The notes beneath the pieces were generated by a model that had not been told where the DNA came from, did no database searches, and saw only the letters and a list, made by a program, of their open reading frames with translations. A stretch of 64,000 nucleotides of DNA from JAWLCA01 sp041687395 (GTDB lineage: Bacteria; Pseudomonadota; Alphaproteobacteria; Rhodobacterales; Rhodobacteraceae): assembly GCA_041687395.1 (NCBI GenBank), contig JAWLCA010000023.1, forward strand, positions 1-64,000, given 5' to 3'. Below, piece by piece: positions 8,871-16,447 of the stretch; position 1 is the stretch's first letter; each line of letters starts with the position of its first letter. Position numbers and translations under genes: made by a program.

Positions 8871-9620
8871 ATGCCGGATCTGAACGGGAAGACGGTGCTG
8901 ATCACCGGGGCGAGCCGGGGCATCGGCGCGGCGGCGGCGCGGGAGTTCGCGGCGGCCGGGACCAAAGTCGCGCTGGCCGCGCGGACCGAGGCGGCGGTGG
9001 CCGCGCTGGCCGATGAACTGGGCGGGCTGGCACTGCCCTGCGACGTGGCCCGGGCCGAGGACATGGAGGCGGCGGTCGCGCGGACGGTGGATCACTTCGG
9101 CCGGCTGGATGTGCTGGTGAACAACGCGGGCGTGGTTGAACCCATCGCCTTGCTGGCCGAGGCTGATCCCGCCACCTGGGGTGCAACCATCGACATCAAC
9201 GTGAAGGGCGTGTTTCACGGCATGCGCGCCGCGTTGCCGATCATGGTGGAGCAGGGCGCGGGCACGATCCTGACCGTCGGGTCGGGCGCGGCCTACAACG
9301 CGCTGGAGGGGTGGAGCGCCTACTGCACCTCGAAAGCCGGGGCAATCATGCTGACGCGGGCGGCCGATCTGGAATACCGCAGCCGGGGGCTTCGCATCCT
9401 CAGCCTTTCGCCCGGCACGGTTGCGACCGATATGCAGGCCACGATCCGCGACAGCGGCATCAACCGCGTCAGCCAGCTGGACTGGTCCGCGCATGTGCCG
9501 CCCGAGTGGCCCGCGCGGGCGCTGCTCTGGATGTGCGGCAAGTCCGCCGACGGCTATCTGGGCGGCGAGGTCTCGTTGCGAGAAGACGCGATCCGCCGCC
9601 AGATCGGGCTGATCGCGTGA
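8871..9620 (+). CDS. SDR-family oxidoreductase
   Basis: A 249-residue classical SDR with every hallmark intact: TGASRGIG (about 12-19), NNAG (LVNNAGVVE), a serine in TVGSGAAYN and the YCTSK catalytic Tyr-Lys pair. The family reduces or oxidises carbonyl/hydroxyl groups with NAD(P)H. The substrate is unknown, although coupling to a crotonase-fold gene suggests an acyl-CoA or related pathway. The start at 8871 follows the ribosome-binding-like GAAGGGAC. The upstream in-frame extension lies over the divergent DUF2125 promoter and is discarded. Its stop codon overlaps the GTG start of the next gene (GTGA). Confidence 0.86.
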   Translation: MPDLNGKTVLITGASRGIGAAAAREFAAAGTKVALAARTEAAVAALADELGGLALPCDVARAEDMEAAVARTVDHFGRLDVLVNNAGVVEPIALLAEADPATWGATIDINVKGVFHGMRAALPIMVEQGAGTILTVGSGAAYNALEGWSAYCTSKAGAIMLTRAADLEYRSRGLRILSLSPGTVATDMQATIRDSGINRVSQLDWSAHVPPEWPARALLWMCGKSADGYLGGEVSLREDAIRRQIGLIA

Positions 9621-10228
9621 TCCGGCTGGAGATCGCGGGCGGCCTCTGGACCGTCACGCTGGACCGGCCTGACAAGGCCAACTCGCTGACCCACGCGATG
9701 CTGACGGAGCTGGTCGAAATCGCGGAACGCGCGGGGGCAGAGGGCGCGCGGGCGCTGATCCTGACCGGCGCGGGCAAGGTCTTCAGCGCCGGGGCCGATC
9801 TGGAGGAGGCGCGTGCGGGGCTCGCGACCGACCCTGTTTGGGAGCGGCTGTCGGGGGTGATCGCCGCGCTGCCCTGCCTGACCATCGCCGCGCTGAACGG
9901 CACGCTTGCGGGCGGTGCCTTCGGCATGGCGCTGGCCTGCGATCTGCGCATGGCGGTGCCCGGCGCGAAGTTCTTCTATCCGGTGATGAAGCTGGGCTTT
10001 CTGCCGCAACCCTCCGATCCCGGCCGACTGGCCGCGCTGATCGGTCGGGCACGGGCCAAGATGATCCTGATGGCCGGCGCGCGGATCGAGGCGGAAGAGG
10101 CGCTCGTCTGGGGTCTGATCGACCGGATCGAGGCGCCCGAGGATCTAGGGTCCGCCGCGCAAGCGCTGGCGGCGGATGCGCTGTCGGCCGCCCCCGCCCA
10201 TGTCGCCGCGATCAAGCGGTTGATCTAG
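9617..10228 (+). CDS. Crotonase-fold protein (enoyl-CoA hydratase/isomerase family), short and lacking usual glutamates
   Basis: A 203-residue protein starting at GTG inside the SDR stop. Crotonase signatures include the oxyanion-hole segments FSAGADLEEA and LNGTLAGGAFGMALACD. It is about 50 residues shorter than a typical hydratase, missing the C-terminal helices. The two glutamates that act as acid/base in enoyl-CoA hydratase appear to be replaced: the PEI(K)LG segment reads PVMKLG and the AMEM segment reads AKMI. It is therefore probably not a simple hydratase. Isomerase, hydrolase or decarboxylase chemistry, or a non-enzymatic role, are alternatives. Its last four bases overlap the converging hspQ stop. 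Confidence 0.78.
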   Translation: MIRLEIAGGLWTVTLDRPDKANSLTHAMLTELVEIAERAGAEGARALILTGAGKVFSAGADLEEARAGLATDPVWERLSGVIAALPCLTIAALNGTLAGGAFGMALACDLRMAVPGAKFFYPVMKLGFLPQPSDPGRLAALIGRARAKMILMAGARIEAEEALVWGLIDRIEAPEDLGSAAQALAADALSAAPAHVAAIKRLI

Positions 10229-10551
10229 TTCAGCTGGAACTGCAACGGATAGCGGCCGTCCACCATCTCGCCGAACAGGTCGTCAAGGTCAGGGTGCTCG
10301 ATCGGCTCTCCCGTTTCGTCCGGGATCAGGTTCTGCTCCGACACATAGGCCACGTAGTAGCTCTGATCGTTTTCGGCGAGCAGATGATAGAACGGCTGAT
10401 CCTTGGCCGGGCGGTTTTCCTCGGGGATCGAGGCATACCATTCCTCGGTGTTCGAAAAGATCGCGTCCACGTCAAAGACGACCCCACGAAAGGGGTGGCG
10501 CTTGTGGCGGACGACTTGCCCCAGGTGATATTTCGCACGGGTCTTGATCAT
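10225..10551 (-). CDS. hspQ: Heat shock protein HspQ (hemimethylated-DNA-binding/YccV-like)
   Basis: A 108-residue protein with the YccV-like signature: AKYHLGQVVRHKRHPFRGVVFDVD, then PFYHLLAE and YVAYVSEQNL. In E. coli HspQ influences degradation of denatured DnaA and acts as a specificity-enhancing factor of Lon. The full family length is present. It is a single minus-strand gene converging on the crotonase-fold gene, with a 4-bp overlap of coding ends. Confidence 0.9.
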   Translation of the reverse strand: MIKTRAKYHLGQVVRHKRHPFRGVVFDVDAIFSNTEEWYASIPEENRPAKDQPFYHLLAENDQSYYVAYVSEQNLIPDETGEPIEHPDLDDLFGEMVDGRYPLQFQLN

Positions 10552-10633
10552 GGCATGGCTTCCTTCTGACCCATGGTTTACTCCGCTGCCCGTGTCTTGT
10601 CCATGCGACAGCCGGGGCGGCGGGGAAACGTGA

Positions 10634-11515
10634 ATGGGCCTGTTTCTGACGGTGATCGAGATCGTTGCGCCGGTCTTTCTGCTGGCAGCGATCGGATTCG
10701 CCTGGGTGAAACTGGGCTTCGAGTACCGGCTTCAGTTCGTCACCCGGCTGGCGATGACGCTGGCCACCCCCTGCCTCGTTTTCGGCGCGCTGATGAAGGC
10801 CGAGATCACACCACAGGCGCTGGCGGCGGTGTCGCTGGCGACGGTCGTGGCCTACGGCGCACTGACAGTGCTGTTTTGGGGCTTCGTCTCACTGACCGGG
10901 CTGGAGCGGCGCACCTATCTTGGCCCCTTGCTGTTCGGCAATACCGGGAACGTGGGCCTTCCGCTGGCGCTTTTCGCCTTTGGCGAGGTCGGGTTGAGCT
11001 ATGCCGTGGTGGTCTTTGCGGTAATGGCGATCTGGTCCTTCACCTTCGGGATCTGGCTGGTGAGCGGCCACGGCGCGGCCGGCAAGGTAGCGCGGGAGCC
11101 GCTGGTCTGGGCCACCATCCTGGGCATCGTGTTTCTTGCGATGGGCTGGCAGACGCCGACAGTCCTGACCAACGCGATCGACCTGATCGGCCAGATGGCG
11201 ATCCCGCTGATGCTGATCACGCTGGGCGTCGCCGTGGCGCGGCTGCGCCCGCAACGGTTCGGACGGGCGGTGTGGCTCTCGCTCTTCCGGTTCGCCCTGG
11301 GCGTGGCGGTGGCGGCGGTGACGGGCATCTGGCTGGGCTTGAGCGAGGTGGCGCTGTCGGTTCTCGTCCTGCAGGTGGCCACACCCGTTGCCGTCACCTC
11401 CTATTTGCTGGCCGAGAAATACGGCGCCGATGCCGATGCGGTGGCCGGGCTGGTGGTGATCTCCACCCTGCTTTCGGTGGTGACCATTCCGCTCGCTCTC
11501 GTGTTTCTGATCTGA
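10634..11515 (+). CDS. AEC-family transporter (auxin efflux carrier-like)
   Basis: A 293-residue integral membrane protein with about 10 hydrophobic segments and the AEC arrangement: an N-terminal half (GLFLTVIEIVAPVFLLAAIG, then LVFGALMKAEIT) repeated by a C-terminal half (AIPLMLITLGVAVARL). Bacterial AEC proteins transport dicarboxylates such as malate or malonate, or other organic acids. No substrate can be read from sequence. The GNTGNVGLPLALFAFGE motif is the conserved helix-break region of the family. It is monocistronic, with a GGGGAAACGTGA leader before the ATG. Confidence 0.82.
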   Translation: MGLFLTVIEIVAPVFLLAAIGFAWVKLGFEYRLQFVTRLAMTLATPCLVFGALMKAEITPQALAAVSLATVVAYGALTVLFWGFVSLTGLERRTYLGPLLFGNTGNVGLPLALFAFGEVGLSYAVVVFAVMAIWSFTFGIWLVSGHGAAGKVAREPLVWATILGIVFLAMGWQTPTVLTNAIDLIGQMAIPLMLITLGVAVARLRPQRFGRAVWLSLFRFALGVAVAAVTGIWLGLSEVALSVLVLQVATPVAVTSYLLAEKYGADADAVAGLVVISTLLSVVTIPLALVFLI

Positions 11516-11598
11516 CCGATCCGAGGCAACAATTCCCCTGCAGGCCCAAATGTCCTATGGTGCCAGAAAAATCAGAACAGAATGATCGAGGCAGACAC

Positions 11599-12189
11599 GT
11601 GGGGCAGATGGGCAAGGTATTCCGTGCGGGGGCGTTATTGTTGCTGCTCGCATCCTGTGGTGGCGATTATACGGCGCCGCGCAATCTTGAAAACGCCTGC
11701 AGCATCGTGTCGGAGCGGCCGCGCTACCTGACCGCGATGCGCGCGACCGAGCGGAAATGGGGCGTGCCGGTGCATGTGCAGATGGCGACGATCCACCAGG
11801 AATCGAAGTTCATCGGCAACGCCCGCACGCCGTTCCGCTACACGCTGGGGGTGATCCCGATGGGCCGCCAGTCCTCGGCCATGGGGTATGCACAGGCGCT
11901 GGACGGCACATGGGAAGAGTATATCTCCGAAACACGCAACCGCGGCGCCCGGCGCGAGAACATCCGTGACGCCACGGACTTCATGGGCTGGTACATGGAC
12001 AAATCGGAGAAGGGGCTGGGCATCTCGAAATGGGACGCACGGAACCAGTATCTGGCCTACCACGAGGGCCGCTCCGGCTTTGCCCGCGGCAGCTACAACG
12101 CAAAGCCCTGGCTTCTTGCCGTCGCCGACCGCGTCCAGAACCGGGCCGAGATGTATCGTGCCCAACTGCAGGCCTGCGGCCGGGCCTGA
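11599..12189 (+). CDS. Lytic transglycosylase-like (SLT-domain) lipoprotein
   Basis: A roughly 196-residue lipoprotein. The lipobox LLASC puts the modified cysteine at about residue 20, and an SLT-type domain follows with the glutamate motif IHQESKF (Glu68). The region after it (AMGYAQALDGTWEEY) matches the goose-lysozyme-like core. Soluble lytic transglycosylases cleave MurNAc-GlcNAc bonds forming 1,6-anhydro ends. The likely location is the inner leaflet of the outer membrane. GTG at 11599 is chosen because GAGG sits 7 nt upstream; ATG at 11608 is the alternative and keeps the lipobox. The far longer upstream in-frame extension overlaps the AEC gene in another frame and is rejected. Confidence 0.75.
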   Translation: MGQMGKVFRAGALLLLLASCGGDYTAPRNLENACSIVSERPRYLTAMRATERKWGVPVHVQMATIHQESKFIGNARTPFRYTLGVIPMGRQSSAMGYAQALDGTWEEYISETRNRGARRENIRDATDFMGWYMDKSEKGLGISKWDARNQYLAYHEGRSGFARGSYNAKPWLLAVADRVQNRAEMYRAQLQACGRA

Positions 12190-12201
12190 GACGGAACAGC
12201 G

Positions 12202-12813
12202 CTAGTTGCGTCCACCCATCCGGCGTTCGGTTTCGGCCGTGATATTGAACAGGAAGGACGACAGAGAACCGCCGCGCTGAAGATCGCCCAAGATCACCGT
12301 GGTGCTTCCGGTGTCGTCGCGGATCACCCATTGACGCAGTTCCGTCGGGTTCGCGGTGAACACCAGTTCGATCGAGCCATGTTCCGGTCGCTCCGGATCC
12401 TGCGCGACGACGGTCGTCGTCTGCCCGTCGCTGCGATGCGCGACAACCATGCGCGCGCGGGAAAGGTCGACCCGCCGTTCCAGGATGATGTTCAGCGGTG
12501 TCTGGCTGAGTGGATACTGTTGCGGTGGCTGGTTCGATTTCGGATCGAAGATCGCCACCTGCCCGCCGCCGGCAATCACCAGGCTGTTGTCGGGCGGGGC
12601 ATATTCGAACCGCATCCGGCCGGGCCGGTGGATGTAAAGCGTGCCGGTCGAGATCGTGCCGTCGCCGTTCACTTGGGTGAACTCTGCCTGCGCAGTCGAA
12701 AACCCATTGAAATAGCGAGAAATCTCTGCCAGCGGAATGGCCTGCGCCAAGGCCTCTTGCGGGCCCAGAAAGGCGAGCGCAGGTATCGCAAGGAGGAGCG
12801 TGCGTCTATCCAT
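12202..12813 (-). CDS. lolA: Outer membrane lipoprotein carrier protein LolA
   Basis: A 203-residue periplasmic chaperone that receives lipoproteins from LolCDE and delivers them to the outer membrane. The signal peptide is MDRRTLLLAIPALAFLG... ending at EALAQA. The mature domain has the LolA pattern FTQVNGDGTISTGTLYIHRPGRMRFEY and a IFDPKSNQ turn. The start at 12813 is chosen because it begins the signal sequence; upstream in-frame residues are not signal-like. Length is normal for the alphaproteobacterial family. It converges with the SLT-lipoprotein gene across a 12-nt gap. Confidence 0.88.
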   Translation of the reverse strand: MDRRTLLLAIPALAFLGPQEALAQAIPLAEISRYFNGFSTAQAEFTQVNGDGTISTGTLYIHRPGRMRFEYAPPDNSLVIAGGGQVAIFDPKSNQPPQQYPLSQTPLNIILERRVDLSRARMVVAHRSDGQTTTVVAQDPERPEHGSIELVFTANPTELRQWVIRDDTGSTTVILGDLQRGGSLSSFLFNITAETERRMGGRN

Positions 12814-12927
12814 TCCCGTGATATACGCATCGCTTCCTACCGACGCATCCCCCCCCGCTATCACGTCCCGGCGAGAGTATTGAAACATCGCAAGCCGCGT
12901 CAGGTGCCGACGGCTCGCCGGAAGCGA

Positions 12928-13614
12928 TCAGACGACCGTCACCGTCAGACCGGCCACCCCTTCGACGTGGCACTCCAACACATCACCCCTGACCACAGGC
13001 CCCACCCCCGAGGGTGTGCCGGTCATGATGATGTCCCCGCCCGCCAGTTCGAAATACTCCGACAGGTAGGCGATCATCTCCGGCACTTTCCAGATCATCT
13101 GGTTGAGGTCGCCCGTCTGCCGCGGCGTGCCGTTCACCCGCAATTGAACGATTCCGGAAGACGGGTGCCCGACGTCGACGACAGGCCGCAGCGCACTGAC
13201 CGGTGCCGATTTATCGAAGGCTTTCCCGATTTCCCACGGCCGCCCCATCTGCTTCGCGATGCCTTGCAGATCGCGCCGGGTCATGTCGAGGCCGACCCCG
13301 TAACCCCACACGTGATCAAGCGCGCTTCCCACCGGGATGTTCGTGCCTCCGGACTTCAGCGCCACGATCATCTCGATCTCGTGGTGCACGTCTTCGGTCT
13401 GCGACGGATAGGGAAAGCTGTTGCCGACATACAGGTTGTCGGGATTCTTCTGGAAGAAGAACGGCGGTTCGCGGTCCGGATCGTGCCCCATTTCGATGGC
13501 GTGCGCGGCATAGTTCCTGCCGATGCAATAGACACGGCGCACAGGAAAGACCTGATCGGACCCTTGGATCGGCAGGACCGCCTGCGCAGGGGGATTGATC
13601 GCGAATTCTGCCAT
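12928..13614 (-). CDS. Fumarylacetoacetate hydrolase (FAH)-family protein
   Basis: A 228-residue single-domain FAH protein with metal-ligand glutamates in the HHEIEM segment, the YCIGRNYAAH start of the fold and the MTGTPSGVGPV motif near the C-terminus. Relatives include fumarylpyruvate hydrolase, acylpyruvase and oxaloacetate decarboxylase (FAHD1-like). The NYAAHA and FFFQKNPDN segments fit the small maleylpyruvate/acylpyruvate group best. The exact substrate is not determined. It is a minus-strand gene, divergent from the MFS transporter with 242 nt between them, in which I see no gene. Confidence 0.85.
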   Translation of the reverse strand: MAEFAINPPAQAVLPIQGSDQVFPVRRVYCIGRNYAAHAIEMGHDPDREPPFFFQKNPDNLYVGNSFPYPSQTEDVHHEIEMIVALKSGGTNIPVGSALDHVWGYGVGLDMTRRDLQGIAKQMGRPWEIGKAFDKSAPVSALRPVVDVGHPSSGIVQLRVNGTPRQTGDLNQMIWKVPEMIAYLSEYFELAGGDIIMTGTPSGVGPVVRGDVLECHVEGVAGLTVTVV

Positions 13615-13856
13615 GGACCGGGCTCCCTAGAGGTCAGCAAGGGCGTGGAATGGCAGATCGGCGGCGTCGGTTCAATCCTGTTCGTCGGGGGCAAGAGCAT
13701 GGCAGAAGGTCACAGCCCGGATTGCCGCCCCCTGATCGCCGCTATCAGGCAGTGTCATTCCGTCCAAATGGATTTGCATGCCGCGGTCTTCATCGCCAAA
13801 GAGGGCCAGCGCGCCGCGACCCGCCGCCTGCGAAGTGATTTCGGAGAGGAGGATGA

Positions 13857-15044
13857 ATGCACAAGGAGCACGTCACGCGATGGGGAGTTGTCGCCGTGAT
13901 CTCGCTGGGTGGTGTTATCGGTGCCCTGCACGTCGGCAAGATGCCTGTCGCTCTGCCGGCGATCCGTGAGGAGTTGCAGTTGAGCCTGGTTGCCGGGGGC
14001 TTCCTCGTATCCGTGTTCAGTGGACTTGGCATGTTTGCCGCGGTTGTTCTGGGTGCGATGGCCGACGCGGTAGGCCGCGCCCGGCTGATTGCCGCCGGGT
14101 TTCTGTGCCTTGCGGCCGGGGGCGTCCTGGGTGCCGTATCGCGGGATACGACGCTCCTGATGACCAGTCGCTTCATCGAGGGGATCGGCTTCATCTCGAT
14201 CTCGGTGGCCTTGCCTGCGGTGATGACTGCGGCTGCGCGGGGGCGGGATCGGTCGCTGGCGCTTTCGCTGTGGAGCATTCACATGCCTGTCGGCATGACG
14301 TTGGCGGTGGTTGCTGCGCCTGCCGTCTTTGCGGTGGCAGATTGGCGGACACTCTGGGTCGCGGTTGCGGGCCTCAGCATCGCGGGGGGCGCTGCCGTCC
14401 TTCGGGGGATGGCGCGGATCGAATTGCCGCCGCCGCCCGTCGGCAGACCCTTGCGCACGATCGGCGATACGGTGTCGCGTGGCGGGCTGGTGCTTCTGGC
14501 ACTGGCTTTTGCCGCCTATGCCTTCCAGTGGATGTCGGTGATGGTCTGGCTGCCCACCTTTCTCGGCGCGGAATTGCAGATGACGACACTGCAGGCTGCA
14601 GCAATCACGGCGGTCGTGATCCTGATCAATGTGCCAGGCAACATTCTGGGCGGCTGGTTGGTGCGGGCAGGGGCTGCCACGCACCGGCTTATACCCATCA
14701 GCGTGGCGGTCATGGCCCTGACCTCGATCGGGATCTTCGGTCCATGGTTCGGTGACGGCATCCGACTGGTTCTGTGCCTCGCTTTTTCGTTCGTGGCAGG
14801 GTTTGTGCCCACGAGCCTGTTCAACTGCGTGCCGCAGCTTGCCCTTACTCCGGCGCATCTGGGCGCTGCGAACGGAATGCTGGTGCAGGGCTCGGCGGTC
14901 GGTCAGTTCTTCGGTGCGCCGCTGATCGCCGCGGCCGTCTCTGCCGCCGATGGCCGTTGGAGCGGCGCGATCCTGCCGATGCTGGTCGCGGCCGCCATCG
15001 CCGCCGCGGCCGGCACCCACGGTGCCAGATCGGCGAACAAGTGA
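13857..15044 (+). CDS. Major facilitator superfamily transporter
   Basis: A 395-residue protein with about 12 hydrophobic helices in two halves. The loop 2-3 motif GAMADAVGRARLI corresponds to MFS signature A. It resembles CynX/NimT- or YfcJ-like permeases in size and in the short cytoplasmic central loop. No substrate can be inferred. The ATG is preceded by a strong ribosome-binding sequence (GGAGAGGAGG). No regulator gene is adjacent. It is followed by the long unassigned stretch before the SNase-like gene. Confidence 0.8.
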   Translation: MHKEHVTRWGVVAVISLGGVIGALHVGKMPVALPAIREELQLSLVAGGFLVSVFSGLGMFAAVVLGAMADAVGRARLIAAGFLCLAAGGVLGAVSRDTTLLMTSRFIEGIGFISISVALPAVMTAAARGRDRSLALSLWSIHMPVGMTLAVVAAPAVFAVADWRTLWVAVAGLSIAGGAAVLRGMARIELPPPPVGRPLRTIGDTVSRGGLVLLALAFAAYAFQWMSVMVWLPTFLGAELQMTTLQAAAITAVVILINVPGNILGGWLVRAGAATHRLIPISVAVMALTSIGIFGPWFGDGIRLVLCLAFSFVAGFVPTSLFNCVPQLALTPAHLGAANGMLVQGSAVGQFFGAPLIAAAVSAADGRWSGAILPMLVAAAIAAAAGTHGARSANK

Positions 15045-15584
15045 TGGAGGGCAGGGGGCGGAGTGTAGGGATCCTATTCCACACCCGTTTTGCTACCGGG
15101 CTGAGGCTCAGATAGTCTGGGCGTTCGACAAATCGATCGAATCGTACGCGAGCACGAGTTTCCAAGCGGCTGACCGGATTTCTCCGGTTTACCGAGCAAG
15201 TTGGCCGCTAGCCGTCGAAGTCGATCCGTCGTTCCCAGTCCGCGCAGAGTTCGTCTCGGGCGGGCCGGATGAAAGACCTTCACGATGACCGCGATGGTCG
15301 CGCCTTCGCCGAGGTTGACCCTGTCCCTCCCTGCATGCTTTCCGTCAGTTGACTGGAAGCCATATCCATCGTCGAGACATCCAGCCGCGTCTCACCTGTC
15401 CGATGAGCAGCAGTTTCGTATTGCGCCGGGCATGGGCTGGCACAACGAACACTGTTAAGCGACCCGCCAATGGTTCGATTGACGTATTTGTCGTGGTTGG
15501 TGTGCGCCTGACTTAAGATTGCCAGGCGGTTCACTTACTCGAAGCACTTGTAAAAAAACGAATAGTTCCTCAAAATGCGGTTCA
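15045..15584. other. 540-bp intergenic stretch, no gene recognised
   Basis: No reading frame here has recognisable protein similarity or coding-like codon bias, and no tRNA-like cloverleaf is visible. The right half (about 15400-15584) is clearly more AT-rich than the surroundings, with an A-run around 15552-15559, so it probably holds the promoter of the SNase-like gene. Possible short open frames on both strands end up arginine/serine-rich, as expected for non-coding GC-rich DNA. It may be decayed coding sequence. Confidence 0.4.
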
Positions 15585-16151
15585 ATGTACATCCGCTTCC
15601 CGCAATATGTTGTTGGTCCTGTGATCCGTAGACTCCTGCGCCTCCTGTTACCGCCACGCTTTGCTGCGATCCTTTTTCGCGTGCAGCGGGTCTTTGCCCT
15701 GACCTTCGCAGCCGGTGTTGCCATGATGGCGATCACTGCCGAGGATGGTTCTGGCTTGGCCAGACTGGTGATGCAGACGTTGCCGTCGGCCAAGGTGGCA
15801 TCCGCCGCCTCGCGGCCTATCGGTACCGACGGCGAAACCTTCACCGGGCGGGTCACCCGGATCGTCGACGGCGACACATTCTTCATCACCGCGGCAAACG
15901 TTCGCATCCACGTCTGGGGGCTCGATGCACCGGCTATGAGCCAGCCCGGTGGAACGGCGGCCGCAGATCAGTTGCGGCAACTGTCCGGCGAGCGAACCCT
16001 CACCTGCCGCACCAGAGACGTTGATCGGGATGGCGGGATCGTCGGGCAGTGCTTCCTGCCGGACGGACGCGACATCGCCGCCGAGATGATCGCAAGGCGC
16101 TCGGCAGCCGAGTACTGCCTGATCTCACGTAACTACTATCGCACCTGCTGA
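15585..16151 (+). CDS. Thermonuclease (SNase-like)-fold protein with degenerate active site
   Basis: A 188-residue protein with a membrane anchor or signal segment (about residues 28-51) and an SNase-like beta-barrel: FTGRVTRIVDGDTFFI, VRIHVWGLDAP, and a C-terminal AAEMIARRSAAEY. Of the staphylococcal nuclease catalytic triad, Arg35 corresponds to Arg107 and the calcium Asp to Asp114. The Glu43 position (GPEA in the family) reads GGTA, and the Arg87 position (DxYGR) reads DRDGG. Nuclease activity is therefore doubtful. The start at 15585 (MYIRF) is a choice among in-frame Met codons, the upstream one (15519) being less likely. Codon use is less GC-biased than in its neighbours. Confidence 0.75.
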   Translation: MYIRFPQYVVGPVIRRLLRLLLPPRFAAILFRVQRVFALTFAAGVAMMAITAEDGSGLARLVMQTLPSAKVASAASRPIGTDGETFTGRVTRIVDGDTFFITAANVRIHVWGLDAPAMSQPGGTAAADQLRQLSGERTLTCRTRDVDRDGGIVGQCFLPDGRDIAAEMIARRSAAEYCLISRNYYRTC

Positions 16152-16275
16152 GACGCACAAAAATGTCAGACAGTGACGCTTCGGCCACCGGGGAGCGGTG
16201 TCGCCCCACCCCATTCCCTTCGCACCTCCATCCCCTGTCCAGAAGTTCGACATCAGCAGAAAGCGTCCTGTGTCC

Positions 16276-16446
16276 CTAGTCTTCGTCCGGCATGCGAGGA
16301 CCTTGCGGCACCTCTTCGGCCGGTTCGTCCGTGGGGATCGCATAGCTGCCCTTCAGCCAACGGCCGAGGTCGATGTCGGCGCAGCGGCGCGAGCAGAAGG
16401 GGCGATAGGCGGGGACGGCCGGCTTCTTGCAGATCGGACAGGCCAT
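16276..16446 (-). CDS. yacG: DNA gyrase inhibitor/zinc-binding protein YacG
   Basis: A 56-residue zinc-ribbon protein with CPIC (Cys3, Cys6) and CSRRC (Cys18, Cys22), then DLGRWLKGSYAIPTDEP, the YacG signature. E. coli YacG binds GyrB and inhibits DNA gyrase. It starts 1 nt after the RNase G stop, so it is the last gene of infA-maf-rng-yacG. The upstream in-frame extension overlaps the rng 3' end and is discarded. Confidence 0.92.
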   Translation of the reverse strand: MACPICKKPAVPAYRPFCSRRCADIDLGRWLKGSYAIPTDEPAEEVPQGPRMPDED

Positions 16447-16447
16447 G

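Noticed and set aside
12331..13899. Long plus-strand frame over lolA and the FAH-family gene
   Set aside because: Arginine/histidine-rich translation without domain, overlaying two complete minus-strand genes.
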